From the NCBI GenBank assembly GCA_039180875.1, contig JBCDCY010000003.1:248001-312000 (forward strand): a stretch of DNA of 64,000 nucleotides, read 5' to 3'. The notes below the pieces were generated by a model, which did no database searches, had not been told where the DNA came from, and worked only from the letters and a program-made list of their open reading frames with translations. Below, piece by piece: positions 1-8,060 of the stretch. Position 1 is the first letter of the stretch; each line of letters starts with the position of its first letter. This stretch comes from JBCDCY01 sp039180875. Its GTDB lineage: Bacteria > Pseudomonadota > Alphaproteobacteria > Rhodobacterales > Rhodobacteraceae. A program made the position numbers and the translations under genes.

Positions 1-843
1 GATCTCCCAGCGCTCCACCAGATCCGGGCGGTGACCTTTCAGGAACCAGGGCACGTATTCGGCAAGATGCTCGGAGCTTTCGGTGACGAAGTAGCCCGTG
101 CGCCGCATCATCTCGAAGCGGATGCGGTTGGCGCAGCGCGGCATCTCGCGGGGGCTCTTCGGCAGGCGGCCGGCGGCATAGCCCTCCTGCAGGCGGGGGT
201 AGAGGTCCCTGCCCTCCGCCTCTAGCTTGAGGAAAAACGCCATGTGGTTGATGCCGCCGACGGTGTAGGAGAGATCCTCCTCCGCCACATCCGCCTCCCG
301 CGCCAGCAGCTCCGCCGTGAGCGGCACGGAATGGCAGAGGCCCACCTGACGGATCCGGGGGAAGCGCGCGGCGATGGCCCAGGTGTTGATGGCCATCGGG
401 TTCACGTATTGCAGGAGGAGCGCGTCGGGGCAGACGGCAGCCATGTCGGCGCAGACGTCCCAGAGGACGGGCACGGTCCGGAGCCCGCGCATGATGCCGC
501 CGATGCCGAGCGTGTCGGCGATGGTCTGGCGGAGGCCGAAGCGCTTCGGCACCTCGAAATCGGTGATCGTGCAGGGATCGTAGCCGCCGATCTGGAAGGC
601 GACGACGACGAAATCGGCACCGTCGAGCGCCGCCCGCCGCTCCGTATGGGTCGTCACCCGGGCCGGTGCACCGAGGGTGGCGGCCATCTTGCTCACCACC
701 ATCTCGGACTCCGCCAGCCGTCCGGCGTCGATGTCCATCAGCGCGATATGCGCGTCGGCCAGCGCCGACCGACAGAGCGCGTCGCCGAGGATGTTCTTGG
801 CAAAGATCGTCGAGCCCGCGCCGATGAAGGCGATCTTGGTCAT
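1..843 (-). CDS. melA: Glycoside hydrolase family 4 alpha-galactosidase, 3' end beyond the window
   Basis: NAD- and metal-dependent GH4 hydrolase, predicted to cleave alpha-galactosides in the cytoplasm. The reading frame starts with ATG at 843 and stays open for 281 codons to the window edge, so the C-terminal part is missing. The N-terminus reads MTKIAFIGAGSTIFAKN, the dinucleotide-binding loop of this family. A GLCHSV motif follows near residue 175; in GH4 the CHS type is typical of alpha-galactosidases, while glucosidases and glucuronidases carry other residues there. A GGINHMAFF block after it fits the metal and substrate site. The start overlaps the stop of the upstream permease gene by 4 bp (ATGA), so it is the distal gene of the sugar-transport operon. 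The substrate call rests on motif and context and is an inference. Confidence 0.88.
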   Translation of the reverse strand, partial: MTKIAFIGAGSTIFAKNILGDALCRSALADAHIALMDIDAGRLAESEMVVSKMAATLGAPARVTTHTERRAALDGADFVVVAFQIGGYDPCTITDFEVPKRFGLRQTIADTLGIGGIMRGLRTVPVLWDVCADMAAVCPDALLLQYVNPMAINTWAIAARFPRIRQVGLCHSVPLTAELLAREADVAEEDLSYTVGGINHMAFFLKLEAEGRDLYPRLQEGYAAGRLPKSPREMPRCANRIRFEMMRRTGYFVTESSEHLAEYVPWFLKGHRPDLVERWEI

Positions 844-1688
844 TTCACGGCTCCAAGCGTCAGGCCCGCGATGAAGTGGCGCTGCATGGCGAAGAACATC
901 AGGACCGGCGGCAGGGCGGCGACGATCGAGCCGGCGCTCATCAGGTGATAGGCCGCCCGGTATTGCGCATTGAAGGAGGTGATGCCCGCCGTCACCGGCT
1001 GGCTCTCCACCCCCTGGGTCAGCACGATCGCCCAGAAGAAATCGTTCCAGATGAAGGTGAAGATCAGCACCGACAATGCCGCGATCGCCGGGCGCATCAG
1101 CGGCAGCACGACGTACCAGAAGATGCGCACCTCGCTCACCCCCTCGACCCGCGCCGCCTCGATCAGCTCGTGGGGCAGCGCGCGGATGAAGTTCCGCATG
1201 AAGAGCGTGCAGAACCCGGTCTGGAAGGCGACGTGGAAGAGCACGAGGCCGAGCTTGGTGTTGTAGAGCCCCATATCGACCGTCAGGTCGCGCACCGGGA
1301 CCATCAGGATCTGGAACGGTACGAAGTTGCCGGCGACGAACAGGAAGAAGACCAGGAGGTTGCCGCGGAATCGGTAAACCCCGAGCGCGAAGCCTGCCAT
1401 GCAGGAGAGTGCGACGGCTCCGATCACCGTCGGCACGGTGATCAGCACCGAGTTCATCAGGTATTGCGGCATGTCGCTGTCGAAGAAGACGCGCCCGTAA
1501 TTCGCCGCGAACTCGAACGACGACGGCAATCCCCAGTAATTGCCGCTGGTGAAATCCGCATCCGGCTTCACCGAGAAGATCGCCACCGCCACGAGCGGCG
1601 CGAGCCAAAGGAGCAGCGCGAAGGGCAGGAACGCCTGGTAGCCGACCTGGGCGGTGCGGGAGCTCGATTGGATCGGTCTTGGAAACAT
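840..1688 (-). CDS. Carbohydrate ABC transporter permease (MalG type)
   Basis: Inner-membrane permease of a CUT1-type sugar importer, 282 aa, about six hydrophobic segments. The conserved cytoplasmic loop EAARVEGVSEVRIFWYVVLP (about residues 181-200) is the EAA motif that docks onto the ATPase. It lies 1 nt downstream of the partner permease gene (ATG at 1688) and overlaps the alpha-galactosidase start by 4 bp, so the three genes are surely co-transcribed. With the GH4 and GH42 enzymes nearby, the likely cargo is a galactoside such as melibiose, a raffinose-type sugar or a galacto-oligosaccharide; that is inference from context. Confidence 0.92.
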   Translation of the reverse strand: MFPRPIQSSSRTAQVGYQAFLPFALLLWLAPLVAVAIFSVKPDADFTSGNYWGLPSSFEFAANYGRVFFDSDMPQYLMNSVLITVPTVIGAVALSCMAGFALGVYRFRGNLLVFFLFVAGNFVPFQILMVPVRDLTVDMGLYNTKLGLVLFHVAFQTGFCTLFMRNFIRALPHELIEAARVEGVSEVRIFWYVVLPLMRPAIAALSVLIFTFIWNDFFWAIVLTQGVESQPVTAGITSFNAQYRAAYHLMSAGSIVAALPPVLMFFAMQRHFIAGLTLGAVK

Positions 1689-1689
1689 C

Positions 1690-2622
1690 TCAGTGCCCCC
1701 GCTCGTCGCGGTACATCGACCAGAGGAAGTAGGCGATGAAGCAGAGCATGATCAGGAACAGCACCACCGCGATCGCCGCGCCGTAGCCCATGCGGAACCC
1801 GTATTCGGAGAGCGAGACCTCGAACATGTAGAAGCTCAGCACCCGGCTGGTGCCGAAGGGTCCGCCCTGGGTCATGATGGAGATCAGATCGAAGGAGCGC
1901 AGCGCCCCGATGATCGTCACCACGAAGGCGATGAAGGTCGCCGGGCGCAGCTGCGGCAGGATCACGTACCAGAGCATCTTCCAGCCCCTGGCGCCGTCGA
2001 GCCGCCCGGCCTCCACCTGCTCGGGATCCACGGCGTTGAGGCCGGTGAGGTAGAGGATCATGCAATAGGCGGTCTGCGGCCAGAGCCCCGCGGCGATGAT
2101 GCCGTAAGTCGCCAGACCGGGATCGCCGAGGACATTCACCGGGCCGAGCCCGATGACCCCGAGCATGGCGTTCAACAAGCCCTCGTTCGGCAGATAGAAC
2201 CAGGTGAAGACCAGGCCGACCACCACCTGGGAGAGCACGAAGGGGAAGAAGAACAGCGACTTGTAGAGCCGGATCCCCGTCACCGTCTGATTGAGAAAGA
2301 GCGCGATAAAGAGCCCCGCCGGGATCGCCAGAAGGTAGAGGACGAGCCAGAGCACGTTGTTCCAGAGCGAGGTGTAGAAGGCTGGATCGTTGCGCAGCTC
2401 GGCGTAGTTCTGGACCCCGACGAACTCCGGCGCGCCCAGCCCGTCCCAGGCGTAGAACGAGATATTGAAGGACTGGAAGATCGGGATGATGACGTAGGCC
2501 AGGAAGAACAGCACGCCGGGGGCCAGGAACAGCACTGGCGCGAGCTGGCGTTGATTTCGGTACCACCAGCTGCCGCCGTCGAGATCGGCGACCCGGCTGG
2601 TGTGGAGCGCGCTATCGGCCAT
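1690..2622 (-). CDS. Carbohydrate ABC transporter permease (MalF type)
   Basis: First permease of the galactoside-type importer, 310 aa. It has a hydrophobic segment near residues 30-50 (LAPVLFLAPGVLFFLAYVII), several more membrane spans and an EAA-like loop (EQVEAGRLDGARGWKMLWYV) towards the C-terminus. Length and motif order are normal for the MalF/UgpA family. It sits between the binding protein gene, from which two strong hairpins separate it, and the second permease gene 1 nt downstream. Start chosen at ATG 2622. Confidence 0.92.
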   Translation of the reverse strand: MADSALHTSRVADLDGGSWWYRNQRQLAPVLFLAPGVLFFLAYVIIPIFQSFNISFYAWDGLGAPEFVGVQNYAELRNDPAFYTSLWNNVLWLVLYLLAIPAGLFIALFLNQTVTGIRLYKSLFFFPFVLSQVVVGLVFTWFYLPNEGLLNAMLGVIGLGPVNVLGDPGLATYGIIAAGLWPQTAYCMILYLTGLNAVDPEQVEAGRLDGARGWKMLWYVILPQLRPATFIAFVVTIIGALRSFDLISIMTQGGPFGTSRVLSFYMFEVSLSEYGFRMGYGAAIAVVLFLIMLCFIAYFLWSMYRDERGH

Positions 2623-2650
2623 CTGAGACCTCCCCGGTGCGCTTGGCTGG

Positions 2651-2705
2651 CCCGTCCCCGCGCGGGGACGGGCGGGGTCGGGGCACCCGGGCAGGCGCCC
2701 CGACC
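2651..2705 (-). promoter_or_regulatory. Two adjacent strong hairpins between binding-protein and permease genes
   Basis: A perfect 9-bp-arm inverted repeat (arms 2651-2659 and 2664-2672, loop GCGC) is followed by a second with 9-bp arms (2676-2684 and 2697-2705). They lie just 3' of the binding protein gene (stop at 2722) and before the permease start (2622). No T-run follows, so they look more like mRNA 3'-end stabilising or attenuating structures that would keep binding-protein mRNA above permease mRNA. That role is inferred. Confidence 0.55.
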
Positions 2706-2721
2706 TGGATCAGCAGCCCGA

Positions 2722-3975
2722 TCAGTAGATGCGCTGGCGCGCCTGCTCGAGCCGGTCGAGGATCTGGTCGAGGTTGTCAGGCAGCACCATGAACTCCTGG
2801 AAGCCCTCCATGGAGACCTTGGCCATCTCGGCCGGCGCATCCCGGTCCCAGAACTGGGCGACGCCGCCGGGGCTGTTGGCCGACAGCATCTCGAAGCCCT
2901 GGATCAGGAACTCGTCATCGTCGACAGAGGACTGGGCGTTCACCGGCAATTGGCCGAGGGCGTCGCCGCCGTTGATGATCGTCTGGTTCTCGGCCGAAAC
3001 GACGTAGCGCAGGAACTCCCGCGCCGCTTCCTTGTTGCTGGCGTTCACCGGGATGTGGAAGGTGTCGGTCGGCGCGTCTTCGGCCAGCGCGACGTCCGGG
3101 TTGATCGCCGGGAACTGATAGAAGTCGAGCTGGTCGTCGGTCAGCCCGGCCTCCCGCAACGGTGCCACGGCGAAATTGCCCATGAGGTAGGCCGCCGCCT
3201 CACCGTTCACCATGAACGGCAGCGCCTCCTGCCAGCTATAGGACTGGTGGTTGTCGATGAAGGCGCCCATGTCGATCAGCGTGCGCCAGTTCGCGAAGGT
3301 CTGGCGCACCCGGTCGTCGGTCCAGGCGATCTCACCCGCGGCCAGCGCCATGTGGAAATCGAAGCCGTTGGTGCGCATGTTGAGGTAGTCGAACCAGCCG
3401 CCGGCGGTCCACAGGAACTTGGTGCCGATGGTGTAGCAGGCCCGGCCGGAGGCGACGATCGCCTCGCAGTTGGCGAGCTCTTCTTCCCAGGTGGTGGGCT
3501 CTTCCAGGCCCAGCTCAGCGAAGATGTCTTCGCGATAGTAAACGCCCCACTGGTAGTAGGTGTAAGGCACGCCCCACTGCTTGCCGTCGATGGTCAAGGC
3601 GCCCTTGGTGGAGGCGAGGTTCTCGGCAATCTCGGGCTCAGCCCAGAGGTCGGAGACATCCTCGAACAGTCCCGCATCCACATAGGGCCGCATCCGGTTG
3701 GCCGCGTACCAGGTCGCGACGTCCGGTGCGTTGGCCGTCAGGAAGTTGCGGATCTGGGTCTTGTAGGCCTCGCGGTCGATGACCGTGGTCTCGATGTTCA
3801 GATCCGGGTGCTCGGCCTGAAAGCGCTCGATCATCGCCTCCATCGTCGCCCGCGGCGCCGGATTAGAGGTGTCGAGGAAGATGCGGAAATCGCCGCTCAG
3901 GCCCTCTGCAGCCGCAGGCCCCGCAAGCGATGCAGCGATCAGCGCCGCAGCCGAGACGGTGGTGATGGAACGCAT
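2722..3975 (-). CDS. Extracellular solute-binding protein, sugar type (family 1)
   Basis: Periplasmic sugar-binding protein of the CUT1 importer, 417 aa. A Sec signal peptide covers about residues 1-23 (MRSITTVSAAALIAASLAGP, cleavage near AAA-EG). The mature protein has the usual alternating two-lobe pattern, for example FQAEHPDLNIETTVIDREAY and PTTWEEELANCEAI. Start ATG 3975 is preceded by a GGGAGGA ribosome site. It is the first gene of the minus-strand operon that continues with both permeases and the alpha-galactosidase, and it diverges from the IclR regulator gene. The specific ligand cannot be read from the sequence. Confidence 0.93.
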   Translation of the reverse strand: MRSITTVSAAALIAASLAGPAAAEGLSGDFRIFLDTSNPAPRATMEAMIERFQAEHPDLNIETTVIDREAYKTQIRNFLTANAPDVATWYAANRMRPYVDAGLFEDVSDLWAEPEIAENLASTKGALTIDGKQWGVPYTYYQWGVYYREDIFAELGLEEPTTWEEELANCEAIVASGRACYTIGTKFLWTAGGWFDYLNMRTNGFDFHMALAAGEIAWTDDRVRQTFANWRTLIDMGAFIDNHQSYSWQEALPFMVNGEAAAYLMGNFAVAPLREAGLTDDQLDFYQFPAINPDVALAEDAPTDTFHIPVNASNKEAAREFLRYVVSAENQTIINGGDALGQLPVNAQSSVDDDEFLIQGFEMLSANSPGGVAQFWDRDAPAEMAKVSMEGFQEFMVLPDNLDQILDRLEQARQRIY

Positions 3976-4097
3976 GGTGTCCTCCCTGGCGGTTCCATTA
4001 TTTGAGACTTAGTTTCTTTTATTGAAAAATATCCCGCGACTCACCTATCCTGTCAACCATCAAGCGTCCGAAGAGGCGCCGGATGAAGGGGAGGAGG
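3976..4097. promoter_or_regulatory. Divergent control region between sugar operon and iclR-type gene
   Basis: About 120 bp, notably AT-rich for this genome around 3998-4032. It contains an imperfect dyad TTTC-N7-GAAA (4013-4016 and 4024-4027), the kind of sequence IclR-family dimers bind. Both promoters must lie here because genes diverge on either side. The operator assignment is a guess from position and symmetry. Confidence 0.4.
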
Positions 4098-4928
4098 ATG
4101 CCGAAGGACGCCAGCACGTCTGAGAAGGCCGCCGCCGACGGCACCGTCGGCAAGGCGCTCGACGTGCTCGACGCCGTCGCCGCCTTCGGCCGGCCCGTGC
4201 GCTTCACGGACTTGCTGCGCCAAAGCAGCTTCCCGAAGGCCACGCTCTACCGCCTGCTGCGCACCCTGACCGCCCAGGGCATGCTGGCCTATGACGCGGA
4301 CCGCCAGCTCTACAGCCTTGGCGTGCGGCTGGTGCGGTTGGCCCACACGGCGTGGAGCCAGGCCTCCATCGCGCCGCTCGCCCGGCCGGTGCTCGACCGC
4401 CTGGCGACGCGGCTGGGGCTGACCGTGCACCTCGCTCAGCTCGAGGCCGGCCAGGTGCTCTACCTCGACAAGCGCAGTGCGGCCGCGGCGGCCCCGATGT
4501 TCAGCGCCGCCGGCAAGATCGGCCCGGCCTACTGCACCGGCGTCGGCAAGGCGATGCTGGCCCATCTCGGCGAGGCGGCCCAGGCCCGCGCCATCTCCCA
4601 GCAGGCCTTCCACCGCTACACCCCCAACACCCTGGCGAGCCCCGAGGCGCTGCGGGCCGACCTAACCGAGATCCGGAGAGCCGGCTTCGCCTTGGACCGC
4701 GAGGAGCACGAGCCCGGCATCGTCTGCGCCGCCGTCCCGGTGCTCTCGACCGCCGGGCGGCTGCTCGCCGGCCTCTCCGTCACCGGCAGCACCGCCGCGA
4801 CCGACACGGCAGACTTGGCCGCTCATGTCCCGGCGCTCGCCACCGCCGCGGCAGAGATCGCGGCCCTGGTCGAGACCTGGCATTTCCCCGATGCGGCCCC
4901 GGCCCCCACCCCTATCGCCCCGATCTGA
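4098..4928 (+). CDS. IclR family transcriptional regulator
   Basis: DNA-binding regulator with an N-terminal winged helix (TVGKALDVLDAVAAFGRPVRF to LLRQSSFPKATLYRLLRTL, about residues 15-65) and a C-terminal IclR effector-binding domain (LTVHLAQLEAGQVLYLDK, then TGVGKAMLAHL, and HEPGIVCAAVPVL). ATG 4098 is preferred because GGGGAGG lies 3 nt upstream; an in-frame ATG at 4083 would add five residues. It diverges from the sugar-transport operon and is followed 12 bp later by the transporter ATPase gene, so it most likely controls this galactoside locus in response to a sugar or its breakdown product (inference). Confidence 0.9.
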   Translation: MPKDASTSEKAAADGTVGKALDVLDAVAAFGRPVRFTDLLRQSSFPKATLYRLLRTLTAQGMLAYDADRQLYSLGVRLVRLAHTAWSQASIAPLARPVLDRLATRLGLTVHLAQLEAGQVLYLDKRSAAAAAPMFSAAGKIGPAYCTGVGKAMLAHLGEAAQARAISQQAFHRYTPNTLASPEALRADLTEIRRAGFALDREEHEPGIVCAAVPVLSTAGRLLAGLSVTGSTAATDTADLAAHVPALATAAAEIAALVETWHFPDAAPAPTPIAPI

Positions 4929-4940
4929 AGGAGACCCCGC

Positions 4941-5999
4941 ATGTCAGGCGTGACGCTCGACAAGGTCATCAAGCGCTACGGCGAGACCCAGGTGATCCAC
5001 GGTGTTGATCTGAACATCGCCGACGGCGAGTTCTGCGTCTTCGTCGGCCCCTCGGGCTGCGGCAAGTCCACCTTGCTGCGCATGGTGGCGGGGCTCGAGG
5101 AGACGACCGACGGCACGATCAGCATCGGCGGGCGCGACGTCACCCGGCTTGACCCGGCCAAGCGGGGCGTCGCGATGGTGTTCCAGACCTACGCGCTCTA
5201 CCCCCACATGACGGTGGAAGAGAACATGGGCTTCGGCCTCAAGATGAACGGCGTGGCCAAGGCCGAGATCGGGGAGAAGGTGGCCAAGGCGGCGGAGATC
5301 CTGAAGCTCGACCCCTACCTCACCCGCCGGCCCAAGGCGCTGTCGGGCGGGCAACGTCAGCGGGTGGCCATCGGCCGGGCGATCGTGCGAGGGCCGGAGG
5401 TGTTTCTGTTCGACGAGCCGCTCTCCAACCTTGATGCCGAGCTCAGGGTCGAGATGCGGGTGGAGATCGCGCGCCTGCACAAGGAGCTGGGCGCCACCAT
5501 GATCTACGTCACCCACGACCAGGTCGAGGCGATGACGCTGGCCGACAAGATCGTGGTGCTGCGCGGCGGACGGGTGGAGCAGGTGGGTGCGCCGCTCGAG
5601 CTCTACAAGAACCCGGCCAACCGCTTCGTCGCGGGCTTCATCGGCTCGCCGGCCATGAACTTCGTCTCGGCCCGCGCGACCGATGGCGGCATCGTGGCCG
5701 AGGGCTTGTCCGACGGCGCCATCGGCCCCGCTGCCGCCGGCCCCGCCCACGGCGAGGTGCTGGTCGGCCTCCGCCCCCAGAACATCACCCTGCAACCAGG
5801 CGGGCAGAGCCACCGGGTCGACATCACGGAGGAGCTCGGCGGCGTTTCCTACGCCTACCTGATGGCCAAGACCGGCGAGCGCCTGATCGTCGAGGTGCGG
5901 GGCGACGCGCCGCTCCGCGAAGGCGACGAGACCGGCATCGCCTTTGCGGCGGAGGATACGCTGCTCTTCGACGCCAAGACCGAGGCGCGCCTGCAATAG
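4941..5999 (+). CDS. Sugar ABC transporter ATP-binding protein (UgpC/MsmX type)
   Basis: ATPase of the CUT1 importer, 352 aa. Walker A GPSGCGKST at residues 36-44, canonical Q-loop Gln82 (VAMVFQTYALYPHM), signature LSGGQ 134-138, Walker B ending DEP at 158-160 and switch His in YVTHDQVEAMTL. The C-terminal third is the OB-like regulatory domain of MalK/UgpC proteins (VLVGLRPQNI). A GAAGGAGA ribosome site precedes ATG 4941. It lies 12 bp after the IclR gene, on the opposite strand from the binding protein and permeases it is expected to serve. Confidence 0.94.
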   Translation: MSGVTLDKVIKRYGETQVIHGVDLNIADGEFCVFVGPSGCGKSTLLRMVAGLEETTDGTISIGGRDVTRLDPAKRGVAMVFQTYALYPHMTVEENMGFGLKMNGVAKAEIGEKVAKAAEILKLDPYLTRRPKALSGGQRQRVAIGRAIVRGPEVFLFDEPLSNLDAELRVEMRVEIARLHKELGATMIYVTHDQVEAMTLADKIVVLRGGRVEQVGAPLELYKNPANRFVAGFIGSPAMNFVSARATDGGIVAEGLSDGAIGPAAAGPAHGEVLVGLRPQNITLQPGGQSHRVDITEELGGVSYAYLMAKTGERLIVEVRGDAPLREGDETGIAFAAEDTLLFDAKTEARLQ

Positions 6000-6035
6000 C
6001 CGGGGCGCTCGGCCGGCGGCACGACGGAAGAGACG

Positions 6036-6058
6036 GATGCCTCCGGCGGGGATACTTG
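6036..6058. terminator. Short GCCTCCGGCGGGGAT intergenic motif between convergent genes
   Basis: GATGCCTCCGGCGGGGATAC contains a compact GCCTCC-GGCGGGG inverted repeat followed by a more AT-rich stretch. It lies between the convergent ATPase and beta-galactosidase genes. From memory, close variants of this string recur at gene ends in many Rhodobacterales genomes, so a terminator or 3'-end role is likely. The taxonomic remark is recalled, not checked. Confidence 0.45.
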
Positions 6059-6140
6059 TGTCACTGCGAAAGACGGGCCCGCTTTCTTGCTGGCTCAAAT
6101 ATCCAGATAGCGCCGGTGCCGTCCGGGCCAGCGCCGGCCC

Positions 6141-8042
6141 TTAGCGCGCCAATATCGCGACCCCAGCGGGCGGCAGGGTGTGGCCGAGGGCCTCGGCGGG
6201 CTCAGGGCCGTAGTTGAAGAGGAAGCGCTCGGCCCCGGTATCGCGAAGGCGCACGCCGTCCGGCAGATCGACAACCTCGATCCCAAGCTCGGCGCACGTG
6301 GCGCGCAGGATCCGGTCGAGCGCTGTTCGGTCGGGCCAGCCGCCGAGATAGGTGAGGGCGCCGCTCCGCATCGCCGCGGCACCGCCATCGGCCCGCTGCA
6401 AGACGACCTCGGCCGTGCCCTCGAGCGTCTCGGCCCAATGCCGGAAGGCACCGCCGCCGGCCAGGGGAAGCTCCATGTCGGGGCGCAGGCTCTCGACATG
6501 GGCGACGCGGCACTCGAGGTCGGGGATGCCGGGGGGGAGCGTTGTCGGGATCTGGAAGTCCATCGTCTTCGCGCCGGCACGCGGCCCGAGGATGACCTGG
6601 CCCTTGGCGGCGGCGATGCTGCGCAGGAACGCCTCGCCCAGCGTCCAAAGCCCCGGGGCAAGAACCAAGGGGTACGCCGCCAGGTCCTCCGCGTCGGGCG
6701 GCAGAATGTCGATCGAGAGACCGAGGCGGCGCAGCCCGCGATAGACGTCGTAGACCAGGTCGAAATAGCTGAAATCCTGGCCCTGGGGCTCGACCTCCCA
6801 AGCCCAGGCGGAGGCATAGTCGAAGACCAGCGCCACGGGCGCCCGCCCGGTCGCGACGTCGGGCCGCGCGGCGATCTCGGCCGCCACTGCCGCGACCTCC
6901 TCCCAGGCTGACGCCGGGGCGTCGTCGGGGCGGCGGAGGCCGGCGTGCATCTGCTCCTGCCCGAACGGCGCCTGGCGCCAGCGGAAGTACGAGATGACCT
7001 CCGCCCCGTGGGCGAACGCCTCCCACGTCCAAAGCCGCACCATGCCCGGCAGGGGCGCGGGGTTGTAGGGCGCCCAGTTCACCGGCCCGGGCTGCTGCTC
7101 CATGACCCACCAGCGCCCGCCCGCCACACCCCGGTAGAGGTCGTGGTGGAAGGCCTGGAAATCCGGATCCCCCTGACGGGCGAACCGACGCTTCCAATCC
7201 GGCGCCGCCGCCACCCGATCCTCGAGAAAGCCGAGGGGGTAGCTGTCCCACGTCGCGATCTCCAGATCGGCGCCCACGGCATGGGCATCGAACGAAAGCT
7301 CGCGCCCCATGAAGTTGTGGCTGATCGGCCGGTCGGAGTGGGCGCGCAGCACAGCCGCCTGGGCCGCGTTGAAGGCCGTCACCTCATCGGCCGCGAACCG
7401 GCGGAAGTCCATGGCGTGGGTCGGATTGGGCACCGTGACGGTGGCGATCGGCAGCCCGATCTCCTCGAACGCCCGGTAGGTCATGGACCAAAAGACGTTG
7501 CCCCAAGCCGCGTTCAGCGGGCCGATCGCGCCGTACTTCGCCGCCAGCCAGCGCTGAAATCCCACCCGGGCAGCAGCGCTGTAGGAGAGGGTGGTGTCAT
7601 GGCAGCCATATTCGTTGTCGATTTGCCAGGCGCCGAGATGGGGATGGTCGCCGTAGCGCGCGGCCATCAGCCCGGCGATCCGCACCGCCTCTTCCCGATA
7701 GCCCGGATGGGAGAAGCAATAGTGCCGGCGCGAGCCAAAGCCGCGGGTCCGGCCGTCGGCCCCCACCGCCAGCATGTCGGGGTGCTTTTCCAGCATCCAG
7801 CGGGGCGGCGTGGCCGTGGGCGTGCCGAGCACGATGGAGAGGCCGGCGCTCCCCAACACCTCCATTGCCCGGTCGAGCCAGTCCCAGGCGAAGACCTCCG
7901 GCTCCGGCTCGATCTCAGCCCAGGCGAACTCGCCCATGCGAACCCAGCTGAGGCCGAGCTCGACCATGCGCCCGGCATCGAGCGGCCAGCGCTCCGGCGC
8001 CCATTGCTCAGGGTAGTAGCAGGTGCCGAGGGCCCGCCGCAT
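6141..8042 (-). CDS. Beta-galactosidase, glycoside hydrolase family 42
   Basis: Hydrolyses beta-galactosides to galactose, cytoplasmic (no signal peptide), 633 aa, near the family's usual size. The TIM barrel begins RALGTCYYPEQWAPERWP. The acid/base Glu144 is in WQIDNEYG and the nucleophile Glu315 in WWVMEQQPG, followed by the typical PVNWAPYNP. The trimerisation domain (about 390-570) and the small C-terminal beta domain are present. It is convergent with the ATPase gene and completes the galactoside locus with the GH4 enzyme. The upstream acyl-CoA synthetase gene ends 18 bp before its start at 8042, so read-through is possible. Confidence 0.93.
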   Translation of the reverse strand: MRRALGTCYYPEQWAPERWPLDAGRMVELGLSWVRMGEFAWAEIEPEPEVFAWDWLDRAMEVLGSAGLSIVLGTPTATPPRWMLEKHPDMLAVGADGRTRGFGSRRHYCFSHPGYREEAVRIAGLMAARYGDHPHLGAWQIDNEYGCHDTTLSYSAAARVGFQRWLAAKYGAIGPLNAAWGNVFWSMTYRAFEEIGLPIATVTVPNPTHAMDFRRFAADEVTAFNAAQAAVLRAHSDRPISHNFMGRELSFDAHAVGADLEIATWDSYPLGFLEDRVAAAPDWKRRFARQGDPDFQAFHHDLYRGVAGGRWWVMEQQPGPVNWAPYNPAPLPGMVRLWTWEAFAHGAEVISYFRWRQAPFGQEQMHAGLRRPDDAPASAWEEVAAVAAEIAARPDVATGRAPVALVFDYASAWAWEVEPQGQDFSYFDLVYDVYRGLRRLGLSIDILPPDAEDLAAYPLVLAPGLWTLGEAFLRSIAAAKGQVILGPRAGAKTMDFQIPTTLPPGIPDLECRVAHVESLRPDMELPLAGGGAFRHWAETLEGTAEVVLQRADGGAAAMRSGALTYLGGWPDRTALDRILRATCAELGIEVVDLPDGVRLRDTGAERFLFNYGPEPAEALGHTLPPAGVAILAR

Positions 8043-8060
8043 CGGGCAGGTCCCGCCGGA

